NCBI GenBank assembly: GCA_030605665.1
Contig: JAUWHW010000053.1
Span: 1 to 37,374, forward strand
Source of the DNA: Dehalococcoidia bacterium
Lineage (GTDB): Bacteria; Chloroflexota; Dehalococcoidia; GIF9; AB-539-J10
Reading direction: 5' to 3'
Length of the DNA: 37,374 nucleotides
Shown here: in pieces, positions 29,357 through 37,374 of the stretch
Layout of the letters: the number at the start of each line of letters is the position of its first letter
Position numbering within the stretch: position 1 is the first letter of the stretch
Program-made: the position numbers and the translations under genes
The notes under the pieces: generated by a model
Told to the model about the DNA's origin: nothing
What the model saw: only the letters and a program-made list of their open reading frames with translations
Database searches by the model: none

Positions 29357-31921
29357 TTATTTTTCCTTTGCCATTCGCTTGAGCTCGTAAAGCTTGGTAA
29401 TGGCTTCCAAGGGTGACATGGAATCTATATCAAGCTTGGCAATCTCATTAGCTAATAAGGAGTCTTTAGGGAAGAGTGAGAGCTGCTGTGCTTTCCGTCG
29501 GGGAATCTTGCTTTCCTTAGAAGCACGGCTTTCCAGCTCGGCTAAGACCTCTTGAGCTCGATTAATTACCGATCTTGGCAAGCCAGCTAGCTGAGCCACA
29601 TGGATACCATAACTCCTATCAGTACCTCCGGGAATAACTTTATATAAGAAGATAACTTTGTCTCCCTCCTCAGCTACAGCCACGTTAAAGTTCTTCACCC
29701 TGGGCAAGGTATTAGCTAAATCCACCAATTCATGATAGTGAGTAGCAAAAAGAGTCTTTGTGCCCAGCTTAGGATGACTATGAATAAACTCAGCTGCCGC
29801 CCAAGCAATGGAAAGCCCATCATAAGTGCTTGTGCCTCGGCCAATTTCATCCAGGATGACCAAAGACCGAGGAGTAGCATTATGCAAAATGTTTGCCGTC
29901 TCAGTCATCTCTACCATAAAAGTAGACTGTCCAGCAGCTAAATCCTCCTGGGCGCCAATTCTGGTAAAGATGCGGTCAACAATGCTAATAGTGGCTGATT
30001 CAGCAGGAACGCAGCTGCCTATTTGAGCTAAGAGAACCATCAAAGCTACCTGTCTCAGGTAAGTAGATTTCCCCGACATGTTTGGTCCAGTAAGTATGAT
30101 AAGTTGATTATCATTATTATTTAAATAAGTATCGTTAGGAACAAAGTTATCGCTGCCTATGCTCCTCTCCACCATAGGATGACGCCCTGCCTTGATATCT
30201 ATAATATCCTCGGTGGTCAACGTGGGTCTAACATAGCCATGTCTTGCTGCTACTTCGGCAAGGCTACAGAAAACATCAGTTTGAGCCACGGCCCTGGCAG
30301 TAGCCAATACCTGCTCAGCAACAGCACCTATTTGCTGACAAACTTGTCGGAAAATAGTAGCCTCTAGCTCAGCAATCTTTTCCTGCGCACTGAGAATGAG
30401 CGATTCATATTCCTTGAGTTCAGGAGTAAAGAACCTTTCCGCTTCTGCCAATGTCTGCTTGCGAATATAATCGGAGGGAACCAGATTGAGATTGGCTCGA
30501 GACACCTCAATATAGTAGCCAAACACTCTATTGTAACCTACCTTTAAGGATTTAATCCCCGTGCGTTGCCTTTCCCTCTGCTCCACACTAGCCAGGTATT
30601 GCTTGGCCTCTTTTGAACTGCGACGAAGCTCGTCTAGCTCAGCAGAAAAACCTTCTTTTATTACTCCACCTTGCTCAAAATCTCCAGGCTCATCAGCAAT
30701 AGATTGACCAATTAAATGCACCATGTCAGGGCAAGATTTCAATTCGGCAGTCAACCAATCTACAGAGTCCCCCACTTCCATTGCTTCTTTCAGTTCAGGT
30801 ATTTTTTCTAAGCTACCACGTAGTGTTATCAGCTCCCTGGGCATGACTTTGCCACCTCTCACTCGATTGATCAGTCTTTCTAAATCAGCAACATCTGCCA
30901 GAAGTGTCACAGCTTTATGACGGGCCAAAGTGTGGTGATAAAACCAGGCCACAGCTTCTTGCCGCTGATTCAATTCTGTTATGTCAACAAGAGGATGACC
31001 CAACCAATTTTTGAGCCACCTGCCACCCATAGCCGTCCTGGTTAAGTCAATAATAGAAAGAAGCGAGTTACCAGTCTCTCCCCACCTGCCACCTTGAAAG
31101 AGCTCCAGATTGCGGCACGTCTGCCCATCAATAATCATAAAGGAATCTGTGGAATAGGTAGCCAGACCAGTTAGCTGTGATAAGGCTTCCTTTTGGGTCT
31201 CTCCCACATAATGGATTAATGAGCCAGCAGCCCTTATGGCTAAAGGCAAACGAGCGCAGCCATAGCCTTCCAGAGTGGCCACGCCAAAATGTTCCAGCAA
31301 AGTTTCTTGAGCCACCTCCAAGTCAAACCAGTAATCATCAAGTTGAGTTACAGCGGCTGACAAAGATTCAGGAAACTCTATCATTCTGAGCCCTGTGGGC
31401 GAAGAATCTGGGATAAGAATCTCGCTGGGCTGAAGTCTTTCCAATTCACAAGAAACCCTGTCAGCAGGAAGCTGAGTAGTAGCAAACTCGCTCGTGGTTA
31501 TATCAACATAGGCAACCCCCGCCTTCTCACCTTCAATAACCAAGCTGGTCAGATAGTTATTGCTCTTACTTTCAAGCAGGTTAGGCTCGACCACTGTCCC
31601 CGGCGTCACTACACGAATGACATCTCTGTCTACCAACCCTTTGCCTGGAGGGCTAAGCTGCTCACAAATGGCTACCTTATAACCGCGGTTAATGAGCCTG
31701 GCTAAATAATTATCCAGAGCATGATGAGGTATCCCAGCCATGGGCACCTTATGCCCTTTACCCATCTCTCGCGCGGTCAAAACAATATCTAACTCCCGTG
31801 AAGCGACCTTGGCATCCTCATCGAAGGTCTCATAAAAATCGCCTAGCCGAAAGAAGACTATGGCTTCAGGGTGCCTTTGCTTAACCTTGAGATATTGTCG
31901 CCTGAGTGGTGTTATGGTCAT
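29357..31921 (-). CDS. mutS: DNA mismatch repair protein MutS
   Basis: The mismatch-sensing ATPase, 854 residues from the ATG at 31921 (a TTG one codon earlier is possible). The mismatch-binding F-x-E motif is 'RLGDFYETF' (F29, E31). Walker A is 'ILTGPNMSGKSTYLRQVALM' (about 605-625), Walker B 'LVILDEIGRGTSTYDGLSIA' (about 687), then 'LFATHYHELVDLA'. The clamp and lever domains are complete. It converges on the GreA-like gene with 15 bases between. Oddity: residues 172-181 (DSSPTGLRMI) are encoded by a copy of the window's palindromic repeat. No mutL is present. Confidence 0.98.
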   Translation of the reverse strand: MTITPLRRQYLKVKQRHPEAIVFFRLGDFYETFDEDAKVASRELDIVLTAREMGKGHKVPMAGIPHHALDNYLARLINRGYKVAICEQLSPPGKGLVDRDVIRVVTPGTVVEPNLLESKSNNYLTSLVIEGEKAGVAYVDITTSEFATTQLPADRVSCELERLQPSEILIPDSSPTGLRMIEFPESLSAAVTQLDDYWFDLEVAQETLLEHFGVATLEGYGCARLPLAIRAAGSLIHYVGETQKEALSQLTGLATYSTDSFMIIDGQTCRNLELFQGGRWGETGNSLLSIIDLTRTAMGGRWLKNWLGHPLVDITELNQRQEAVAWFYHHTLARHKAVTLLADVADLERLINRVRGGKVMPRELITLRGSLEKIPELKEAMEVGDSVDWLTAELKSCPDMVHLIGQSIADEPGDFEQGGVIKEGFSAELDELRRSSKEAKQYLASVEQRERQRTGIKSLKVGYNRVFGYYIEVSRANLNLVPSDYIRKQTLAEAERFFTPELKEYESLILSAQEKIAELEATIFRQVCQQIGAVAEQVLATARAVAQTDVFCSLAEVAARHGYVRPTLTTEDIIDIKAGRHPMVERSIGSDNFVPNDTYLNNNDNQLIILTGPNMSGKSTYLRQVALMVLLAQIGSCVPAESATISIVDRIFTRIGAQEDLAAGQSTFMVEMTETANILHNATPRSLVILDEIGRGTSTYDGLSIAWAAAEFIHSHPKLGTKTLFATHYHELVDLANTLPRVKNFNVAVAEEGDKVIFLYKVIPGGTDRSYGIHVAQLAGLPRSVINRAQEVLAELESRASKESKIPRRKAQQLSLFPKDSLLANEIAKLDIDSMSPLEAITKLYELKRMAKEK
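31381..31409 (-). repeat. Family B palindromic repeat inside mutS
   Basis: On the minus strand the sequence runs gattcttcgcccacagggct then cagaatga, the same arms as the intergenic repeat at 18977-19047 (gattcttcgc, ctcagaatga). It keeps the mutS frame and encodes about ten residues in the connector region after the mismatch-binding domain. Confidence 0.65.
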
Positions 31922-32005
31922 CAATTAGTATTTTACTAGCTATTGAGGAACATATAAAGCCTGCTTGATTGGTAACCCTGCCTGTCATTCTAAACTTCCC
32001 TCTTT

Positions 32006-32032
32006 GTCATTGCGAGCGAAGCGAAGCAATCT
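32006..32032 (+). repeat. Dispersed palindromic repeat, family A
   Basis: gtcattgcgagcgaagcgaa followed by gcaatct differs by one base from the copy at 1386-1412. It lies in the 305-base intergenic region between mutS and the TIR-like gene, which otherwise holds a promoter and a shorter 'tgtcattct' fragment at 31983. Confidence 0.8.
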
Positions 32033-32088
32033 GGAGACCCTTCCCTGCCATTCAATGTAACAATTAAACGCCCTATATAAAGTTTCAT

Positions 32089-32117
32089 TTCAACAAAAAC
32101 AGCCAAAGAGGTATAAT
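32089..32117 (+). promoter_or_regulatory. Probable promoter for the TIR-like gene
   Basis: TATAAT at 32112-32117 is perfect; TTCAAC at 32089-32094 is a weak -35 with the ideal 17-base spacer. The ATG follows 110 bases later. Confidence 0.5.
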
Positions 32118-32226
32118 GTTGATGTATCAAGGGAGTTAAAAACTGGCACCTCACTGTAGAGTGGAAAGGAAATTTCGTATATACTGAAGTTAGTCGACAT
32201 TTTGGTTCAAGAAGGGAGTGTTTTCT

Positions 32227-33135
32227 ATGGCAAAGATAGAAATTGATCTTGGAATCCTCATGAACTCCTGTTTCGTTATAATGCCATTTAGTCCAACTTG
32301 TCAGACAGAATATGAGAGGATAATTCGACCAGCTGTGGAAGCTGTAGGATTAGCATATATGCGTGCTGATGAAATATATTCTAGACCTCAAATAACAGCG
32401 GATATTTGGAAATCCCTCAGGTCTGCGAGGGTTGTTATCGCTGAACTCACTGGCAGGAACACAAATGTATTCTACGAAGTTGGTCTTGCTCATGCTCTCG
32501 GGAAACCCGCTATCATTATCACAAGAAATGAGGATGATGTTCCTTTTGATCTTAAAGCCCTTCGGTATCTTTACTACAACACAGATGACCCATTTTGGGG
32601 TGAAAATCTGAAGAAAGCTCTAATTGATATGCTTCAGAATCTACTCAAGGAAAAAGAGTATGGGACTGTATTTGAAAGCATTACATTTGAGGGGGAAATC
32701 GAATACAAAGAAAAAGAGATTCTTCCTCCTCGGGAGGTAGGAGTTGGGAAGCCATCTTATGACTTAACAGGTGTCTGGCAAGGAATAATGGAAACGGGAG
32801 ACATCTCCTATAACTGCAATTTACACCTCCTCCAGAAAGGGGATAGCCTTTCCGGAACGATGATAGTATCTTTCATTACAGATGATCAACTTACAATAGT
32901 ACAGCAGGTTATGGCGGGGGAAATTAAAGATGATGTTGTGAGTTTCTACGGCGTTTCGTACTCATATTTGCAACAAGGAGCATCTTCAAAATACCAGCTT
33001 GCTACCTTTCTGGGAAAAATATCCACCAAAGGAAATGAAATATCAGGGGCGACTGAGGATAAACCGGGGAACAAAGGAGTATTTTCATTTAAAAAAGAAG
33101 CTTTTGAGCGCAATACATCGCCTAACAGCGGATAA
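32227..33135 (+). CDS. TIR/deoxyribosyltransferase-like protein fused to a beta-rich domain; putative integron cassette gene
   Basis: A 302-residue protein. Residues 14-140 match the FVIMPF-type TIR-like/nucleoside deoxyribosyltransferase-like fold: 'CFVIMPFSPTCQTEYERIIR', 'ADIWKSLRSARVVIAELTGR' and 'NTNVFYEVGLAHALGKPAII', with E84 the candidate catalytic Glu. Residues 178-290 are beta-rich and lipocalin- or avidin-like in rhythm ('YDLTGVWQGIMETGDISYNC', 'GDSLSGTM', 'EIKDDVVSFYG', 'GNEISGATED'), perhaps a ligand sensor. No membrane segment. The ATG is chosen because GGGAG lies 8 bases upstream; a GTG at 32218 overlaps that site. The final codons (SPNSG, stop) are part of an attC-like site, the usual layout of an integron cassette. 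Known relatives act in anti-phage defence by NAD+ or nucleotide cleavage; that is inference here. Confidence 0.8.
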   Translation: MAKIEIDLGILMNSCFVIMPFSPTCQTEYERIIRPAVEAVGLAYMRADEIYSRPQITADIWKSLRSARVVIAELTGRNTNVFYEVGLAHALGKPAIIITRNEDDVPFDLKALRYLYYNTDDPFWGENLKKALIDMLQNLLKEKEYGTVFESITFEGEIEYKEKEILPPREVGVGKPSYDLTGVWQGIMETGDISYNCNLHLLQKGDSLSGTMIVSFITDDQLTIVQQVMAGEIKDDVVSFYGVSYSYLQQGASSKYQLATFLGKISTKGNEISGATEDKPGNKGVFSFKKEAFERNTSPNSG

Positions 33136-33203
33136 AAGGGAAATCAAAGATTTCCCCAAATTCGCGTATCGGCGAACTTCTTTTATCCGCGAACCGTTAG
33201 GCG
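33119..33203 (+). repeat. attC-like integron recombination site
   Basis: The site begins with GCCTAAC (33120-33126, fitting R'' RYYYAAC) and ends with GTTAGGC (33196-33202, fitting R' GTTRRRY). Inside, gcggataaaag (33128-33138) pairs perfectly with cttttatccgc (33180-33190) as L''/L'. Spacers are 1 and 5 bases, giving the asymmetry typical of folded attC. The centre contains two more hairpins (gggaaatc/gatttccc and ttcgc/gcgaa). The total of 85 bases is within the known attC range. It overlaps the stop codon of the TIR-like gene. No integrase, attI or second attC is seen, so this would be a lone site. Confidence 0.7.
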
Positions 33204-33292
33204 ACATTGGGTTCTGGATCAAGAATGAAACCTCTATGGTATAAAGTGTAGGTAGGGTGAACTATATCCGGGAGTAAGATAAGGTTTTTGCC

Positions 33293-33760
33293 GTGCCAAG
33301 AGAAATTGAGATTTCTGTTAAGGAAAAATTTCGTGATTTGGTTGACGAAGTCTGGGTGCGAAGAATAACTCAGCATGTCCTTAAGGCTGAGGGTGTAGCA
33401 TCTCCACTAGAGATAAGCCTAGTTTTCACAGACTCTGAAACAGTGCAAAGACTCAATCGAGACTATCGAGGTGTGGATGAGCCCACGGATGTGCTTGCCT
33501 TTTATATGCTTCCTGGCAAAACCACAAACAACCTTCCCTTCATCCTCCCCCCCGACGGCATAACTCGCCTAGGAGAAATAATCATTTCTTATCCCCAGGC
33601 AGTGGAGCAAGCCAAGAAACAAGAGCACTCCGTTGCGCAAGAACTGGCACTGCTAATTATCCACGGGATACTTCACCTTCTGGGATATGACCATGAGAAA
33701 CCAGAGGAAGAAGCCAAAATGCGAACCAGGGAAAAAGAGCTTTTAGAGAAAGTTGCTTAA
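33293..33760 (+). CDS. ybeY: Endoribonuclease YbeY (rRNA maturation)
   Basis: A 155-residue YbeY with the zinc motif 'HGILHLLGYDH' (H124, H128, H134) and the conserved 'RLNRDYRGVDEPTDVLAFYM'. It acts in 16S rRNA 3' maturation and 70S quality control. The start is GTG 33293 with AAGG about 9 bases upstream. rph follows after 75 bases, another RNA 3'-processing enzyme, so the two may be co-expressed. Confidence 0.96.
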   Translation: MPREIEISVKEKFRDLVDEVWVRRITQHVLKAEGVASPLEISLVFTDSETVQRLNRDYRGVDEPTDVLAFYMLPGKTTNNLPFILPPDGITRLGEIIISYPQAVEQAKKQEHSVAQELALLIIHGILHLLGYDHEKPEEEAKMRTREKELLEKVA

Positions 33761-33835
33761 GGAACAGAATAGTGAGCAAGTTCTGGCGTTGTTGGTACCA
33801 CTGGGCAATGATATACTTCGGTAAGGTAAATAGAA

Positions 33836-34549
33836 ATGGCAAGGATAGATGGTCGGGGCAATAACGAGCTTCGTCCCGTGCTTATAACGCTGGGCTACCA
33901 GAATTTTGCTGAAGGCTCAGCTTTGATAGAGCTGGGAAAGACAAGGGTGTTGTGCTCTGTAAGCATGGAGGAAAGAGTACCGCATTTCCTTAAAGGCAGC
34001 GGTCAAGGTTGGATTACTGCTGAGTATGCCATGTTGCCTCGCTCCACCCTTACCCGCACACCACGCGATAAAACAGGAGGAAGAAACCAAGAAATCCAGC
34101 GCCTTGTAGGTCGCAGCTTAAGAGCGGCAACTAACTTATCAGCCCTGGGAGAGAGGACTTTCGTTGTAGATTGTGACGTGCTGCAAGCTGATGGTGGTAC
34201 CAGAACAGCAGCCATCACCGGTGGATATGTGGCTCTATTTCAAGCTTTCCATAATCTGAGAAAACAAGATGTTCTGCCATTTATGCCCTTACGTAGAATG
34301 ATAGCTGCTACCAGTGTTGGCATTGTGAATGGTGATACGCTGCTTGACCTCTGCTACGAAGAAGATTATCGAGCTGAAGTTGATTTTAATATAGTCATGA
34401 CCGATAAAAACGAGTTTGTAGAAATTCAAGGAACCGCTGAAGGTAAGCCTTTCTCTAAAGAAGTCGCTGACTCGTTGCTCTCCCTGGCCCAGCAGGGAAT
34501 AGAGAAATTATTTAGAATCCAAAAGGAAACCCTGAGAGCTTTACCCTAG
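33836..34549 (+). CDS. rph: Ribonuclease PH
   Basis: A phosphorolytic 3'-5' exoribonuclease that trims tRNA and rRNA ends. The 237 residues match the family: 'RIDGRGNNELRPVLITLGYQ', 'GSALIELGKTRVLCSVSMEE', 'GWITAEYAMLPRSTLTRTPR', 'RNQEIQRLVGRSLRA' and 'DCDVLQADGGTRTAAITGGY'. The ATG has TAAGGT upstream. It lacks the inosine-triphosphatase extension some bacteria fuse here. Confidence 0.98.
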   Translation: MARIDGRGNNELRPVLITLGYQNFAEGSALIELGKTRVLCSVSMEERVPHFLKGSGQGWITAEYAMLPRSTLTRTPRDKTGGRNQEIQRLVGRSLRAATNLSALGERTFVVDCDVLQADGGTRTAAITGGYVALFQAFHNLRKQDVLPFMPLRRMIAATSVGIVNGDTLLDLCYEEDYRAEVDFNIVMTDKNEFVEIQGTAEGKPFSKEVADSLLSLAQQGIEKLFRIQKETLRALP

Positions 34550-34602
34550 GAAAGCAGCAATATATAGTGAGTGGAGCGGATTAGAATGGGTTGTGTGTAA
34601 AA

Positions 34603-35061
34603 ATGAGGAGAAAGGACAAAGAAATCAAAGATAAAGATGTAATAGAATCTATAATAAAAAGAGCCACTGTTTGCAGAATTGGTTTATGTGAAAATAATGT
34701 GCCATATATAGTTCCTCTCGTTTTTGGTTATAAGGATAATTGCCTGTATTTTCATTCTGCCCCCAAAGGCAAGAAAATTGACCTCATTAAACACAATAAT
34801 AATGTCTGCTTTGAGCTAGACACTGATCTGCAATTAGTAAAATCAGAAACCGCCTGTAGCTGGGATATGAAATATTATAGCGTTATCGGTTTTGGGAAAG
34901 CTTTTTTCGTTGATGACCTCGAGGGAAAGAGAAAGGCGCTAGACATTATTATGGAACACTACTCCGATAATCCATATGAGTATACTGTAAATGAAATTAA
35001 TAAAGTGACAATTATCAAAGTTAAGATAGACAGTATGACTGGGAAAAAGTCAGGATATTGA
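34603..35061 (+). CDS. Pyridoxamine 5'-phosphate oxidase-like (NimA-type) flavoprotein
   Basis: A 152-residue split-barrel FMN-binding protein: 'RATVCRIGLCENNVPYIVPL', 'FGYKDNCLYFHSAPKGKKID' and 'NNNVCFELDTDLQLV' are typical of the NimA/5-nitroimidazole-reductase-like family. Relatives bind FMN or haem and reduce varied substrates; the actual role is unknown. I prefer ATG 34603, since family members start 'MRRKDREI' and the sequence reads MRRKDKEI; TTG 34591 would add four residues. No good ribosome site is present for either. It converges on proA. Confidence 0.88.
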   Translation: MRRKDKEIKDKDVIESIIKRATVCRIGLCENNVPYIVPLVFGYKDNCLYFHSAPKGKKIDLIKHNNNVCFELDTDLQLVKSETACSWDMKYYSVIGFGKAFFVDDLEGKRKALDIIMEHYSDNPYEYTVNEINKVTIIKVKIDSMTGKKSGY

Positions 35062-35072
35062 TAGCACGCCTT

Positions 35073-36347
35073 CTAAGGACGAGCCTGTCCATTGCCGAAA
35101 ATAATCCATTTATAGCTGGTGAGCTCCTTAAGAGCCATAGGACCACGGGCATGAAATTTCTGGGTGCTTATACCTATCTCAGCGCCTAAGCCAAACTGCC
35201 CCCCATCGGTAAAGCGAGTGCTGGCATTAGCATAAACGCAGGCAGCGTCAACTTCGTTTAGGAATCTCATTGCCGCTGAGTAGTCCTCAGTGAGTATGGC
35301 TTCAGAATGTCCTGAGCCGTATCTTTCAATATGCTCTAAAGCTTCATCTAGGGAATCAACCACTTTAATGGCTGCCTTTAGCGATAAGTACTCCTTCCCC
35401 CAATCCCCCTCCACTGCAGGGACCAATTTCAAAGAGGGAATAGGCTTAAGGATAGCCATAGCTCGCTCACCACAGTGCATCTCCACTCCAGCCTTTGCCC
35501 ATTCTTTAGCTATAGCTGGTAAGTAAGCTTGAGCCACTTGGCCATGGACTAAAAGGCAATCCAGAGCATTGCACACGGTAGGACGTTGAACTTTGGCGTT
35601 ATAGACAATGGCCACAGCCTTGGTAAGGTCAGCGCTTTTATCCACATAGGTATGGCAAACACCTATCCCACCGGTGATTACCGGCATAGCGGCATTCTCG
35701 GAAATAAGCTTTATCAATCCAGCACCGCCGCGTGGAATTATCAAGTCAATCACCCCCTTCATTCGCAGTATGTGGTTGACCAAGGCTCGCTCCGTAGATT
35801 GGATAAATTCAATTGCTCCTTGAGGCACACCAGCATCCAGGCAAGCTTGCTGAGCTACCCTGGCCAGTGCACTATTGGAATTTATGGCTTCTTTACCACC
35901 ACGAAGGATAACAGCGTTGCCCGATTTAAGACACAAGCTTGATATATCTATAGTAACGTTGGGGCGACTCTCATATATAGCTCCGATAACCCCCAGGGGG
36001 ACTCTTTTTTTTCCTATTTGCAAACCATTGGGTAAGGTTCGCATCTCAAAAACCTCACCTACAGGGTCAGGCAAGGCAGCCACTGTCCTCACATCCCGTG
36101 ACATATCTTCCAAACGACTTGGTGATAACAGAAGCCTATCGAGCATGGCTTCGTTCATTCCCGAAGCTTTAGCCTCTCCGTAGTCAATTCTATTGGCAGC
36201 CAGAATTTCATCTTTCTTAGTGATAAGAGCTTCAGCGATGTTAAGTAAAGCTTTATTCTTAGTTTCCGTAGAAAGGAAGGCGAGCCTTCTTGAAGCTGCT
36301 TTAGCTTCCTTCCCCTTTTCCTCCAGTTCTCTTATAGCTAATTCCAT
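35073..36347 (-). CDS. proA: Gamma-glutamyl phosphate reductase
   Basis: Reduces glutamyl-5-phosphate to the semialdehyde for proline synthesis with NADPH. The 424 residues match the family: 'KRVPLGVIGAIYESRPNVTI' (about 114-133), 'GNAVILRGGKEAINSN' and the catalytic Cys259 in 'AKVQRPTVCNALDCLLVH'. GAGGAG lies a few bases before the ATG. proB is not in this window. It is convergent with the NimA-like gene, 11 bases apart. Confidence 0.97.
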   Translation of the reverse strand: MELAIRELEEKGKEAKAASRRLAFLSTETKNKALLNIAEALITKKDEILAANRIDYGEAKASGMNEAMLDRLLLSPSRLEDMSRDVRTVAALPDPVGEVFEMRTLPNGLQIGKKRVPLGVIGAIYESRPNVTIDISSLCLKSGNAVILRGGKEAINSNSALARVAQQACLDAGVPQGAIEFIQSTERALVNHILRMKGVIDLIIPRGGAGLIKLISENAAMPVITGGIGVCHTYVDKSADLTKAVAIVYNAKVQRPTVCNALDCLLVHGQVAQAYLPAIAKEWAKAGVEMHCGERAMAILKPIPSLKLVPAVEGDWGKEYLSLKAAIKVVDSLDEALEHIERYGSGHSEAILTEDYSAAMRFLNEVDAACVYANASTRFTDGGQFGLGAEIGISTQKFHARGPMALKELTSYKWIIFGNGQARP

Positions 36348-36503
36348 TCTCTCCTCTGTATCGTATCATTTGTACATATATCTGTCCATCTTTAATCTCA
36401 GTAACTTTTAGGATAATATTTATTTTAAGGCGATTCGCCCTCTTGCCAATAAGTTATTTTTAGTATATGCTTAAACAAATTTCTCGGACGGGAGGTGGAA
36501 CCA

Positions 36504-36713
36504 TTGGAAAAAAGTTCATTCCCAAAATGTCAGAAGTGCGGTAAAGGAGACTTAGTACCCCTCTCCGACTTCGGTAGTCAAGGAGCAGCAATTCACTACA
36601 AGGCCTGGGTATGCACTAATCCTGATTGCAGCTACAATATCAAAATCAGGAATGGTGAAGTATACCTGAATGAACCCATCCTCAGCGGTGAGCTTCGCAC
36701 TCGCACCCGCTGA
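36504..36713 (+). CDS. Small zinc-ribbon protein
   Basis: A 69-residue protein with two zinc-knuckle pairs: 'CQKCGKGDL' and 'VCTNPDCSYNIKIRNGEV', a CX2C...CX4C ribbon. I chose TTG 36504 because GGGAGGTGG lies 5-6 bases upstream; a GTG at 36495 overlaps that site. The unknown role may involve nucleic-acid or protein binding. It lies just before comF, whose N-terminus is also a zinc ribbon, and may be co-transcribed with it. Confidence 0.75.
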   Translation: MEKSSFPKCQKCGKGDLVPLSDFGSQGAAIHYKAWVCTNPDCSYNIKIRNGEVYLNEPILSGELRTRTR

Positions 36714-36736
36714 AGGTTAGTCTATCAATAGTAGAT

Positions 36737-37374
36737 TTGCCTCAATTAAGTCGACTGGCTGGATTGGCGATTGATTTCTTTTTCCCACGCCGTTGTGTCG
36801 GCTGTGGGAAAGTAGGTAGTTTTCTGTGCTCTGATTGCTGTGGAAAATTACCAAAATTGCTAGCACCGCTTTGTCCCAAATGTGGCAGACCTCAGGCTAG
36901 TGGCATTTTATGCCCCAGTTGCTGGCAACTACAAACGGAAATCGATGGCATCCGTTCTCCGTATCGCTTTGATGAAGTGATACGCAAGGCTATTCATCAG
37001 CTAAAATACCATAATTTAAAGGCGATTTCCTTTTGCTTAGCTGAACTATTGGCTGATTATTTGCAGTCAAATTCCTTGCCTGGCGAAGCTATTGTTCCAG
37101 TACCTCTCCATCCACGGCGGTTAAGGGAGCGAGGTTATAACCAATCAAGCCTTCTGGCTCGGGAATTGGGTAAGCTCACAAACTTGCCTGTGATTGAAGA
37201 CTGCCTTATTCGAGTTAAAGAAGCACAACCTCAGGTAAAAGCGTCTAACGTAGAAGAGCGACAGAGGAATGTAATCCATGCCTTTATGTGTCAGAATGAA
37301 AAGGTGAGTGATAAACAGATTATCATTATTGATGATGTATGCACTTCTGGAGCTACCCTGGAGTCCTGTGCTTC
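36737..37374 (+). CDS. comF: ComF-family phosphoribosyltransferase (cut by window end)
   Basis: The frame is open from before 36737 to the window edge. An N-terminal zinc ribbon ('PRRCVGCGKVGSFLCSDCCG', 'PLCPKCGRPQASGILCPSCW') precedes 'YRFDEVIRKAIHQLKYHNLK', 'VPVPLHPRRLRERGYNQSSL' and the PRPP-binding loop 'IIIIDDVCTSGATLESCA', which are the ComF hallmarks. ComF takes part in DNA uptake in competent bacteria and perhaps in primosome-linked processing. The TTG start at 36737 is a guess: no ATG or GTG and no good ribosome site are in reach. About the last 20-30 residues are missing. Confidence 0.93.
   Translation, partial: MPQLSRLAGLAIDFFFPRRCVGCGKVGSFLCSDCCGKLPKLLAPLCPKCGRPQASGILCPSCWQLQTEIDGIRSPYRFDEVIRKAIHQLKYHNLKAISFCLAELLADYLQSNSLPGEAIVPVPLHPRRLRERGYNQSSLLARELGKLTNLPVIEDCLIRVKEAQPQVKASNVEERQRNVIHAFMCQNEKVSDKQIIIIDDVCTSGATLESCA

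Noticed and set aside
35290..36411. Long open frames on the plus strand opposite proA
   Set aside because: They mirror the proA coding frame, have no ribosome sites and encode no recognisable motif.
1..37374. CRISPR arrays, rRNA genes, complete tRNA genes, transposase or integrase genes
   Set aside because: Looked for regular spaced repeats, rRNA-like sequence, cloverleaf features and DDE or tyrosine recombinase catalytic motifs; none was convincing.

Overview
The window looks like a chromosomal segment of a Chloroflexota bacterium, probably Dehalococcoidia. This is an inference from remembered protein flavour, frequent GTG/TTG starts, and the many short 'gcgaagcaatct' and 'gaagaatctc' palindromic repeats scattered between (and inside) genes. 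No rRNA, complete tRNA, CRISPR array, transposase or integrase gene was found.

Layout. (1) 1-3603: arginine biosynthesis (argD, argG) followed by a RadC-family protein. (2) 3606-12317: an accessory island. It holds an MNT-HEPN pair, two hicA/hicB toxin-antitoxin pairs in opposite gene orders, a two-gene unit with an HExxH metallopeptidase, a four-gene minus-strand cluster (TIR-like membrane protein, HEPN protein, unknown small protein, dCTP deaminase), a winged-helix/nucleotidyltransferase gene with a clear promoter and GTATAC operator-like boxes, and several decayed gene fragments. (3) 12525-17447: an alpha/beta hydrolase, two small membrane proteins, a coiled-coil protein, a SAM methyltransferase, a degenerate HAD protein and a HhH DNA-glycosylase-like protein. 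(4) 17666-31921: mostly housekeeping: argH, rpe, rpmB, fakA-like, recG, argS, thiC, a site-2 protease with CBS domains, a GreA-type factor with a recombinase-like N-terminal extension, and mutS. (5) 32227-33203: a TIR/deoxyribosyltransferase-like gene fused to a beta-rich domain, its 3' end running into a structure that matches an integron attC site. (6) 33293-37374: ybeY, rph, a NimA-like flavoprotein, proA, a zinc-ribbon protein and the start of comF.

How the parts relate. argD, argG and argH serve one pathway but argH lies 15 kb away, and its normal first residues seem replaced by a dispersed repeat. recG, mutS, the RadC-family protein and possibly the HhH protein concern DNA repair. The defence-like genes fall in two places: the 5.9-10.4 kb block and the single putative cassette at 32.2-33.2 kb. 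The most interesting candidates are the TIR-like gene with its attC-like site, the TIR/HEPN/dCTP-deaminase cluster, and a conserved C-terminal peptide of one lost gene family that recurs four times as decayed copies. All functional statements come from reading motifs by eye; no database search was run.
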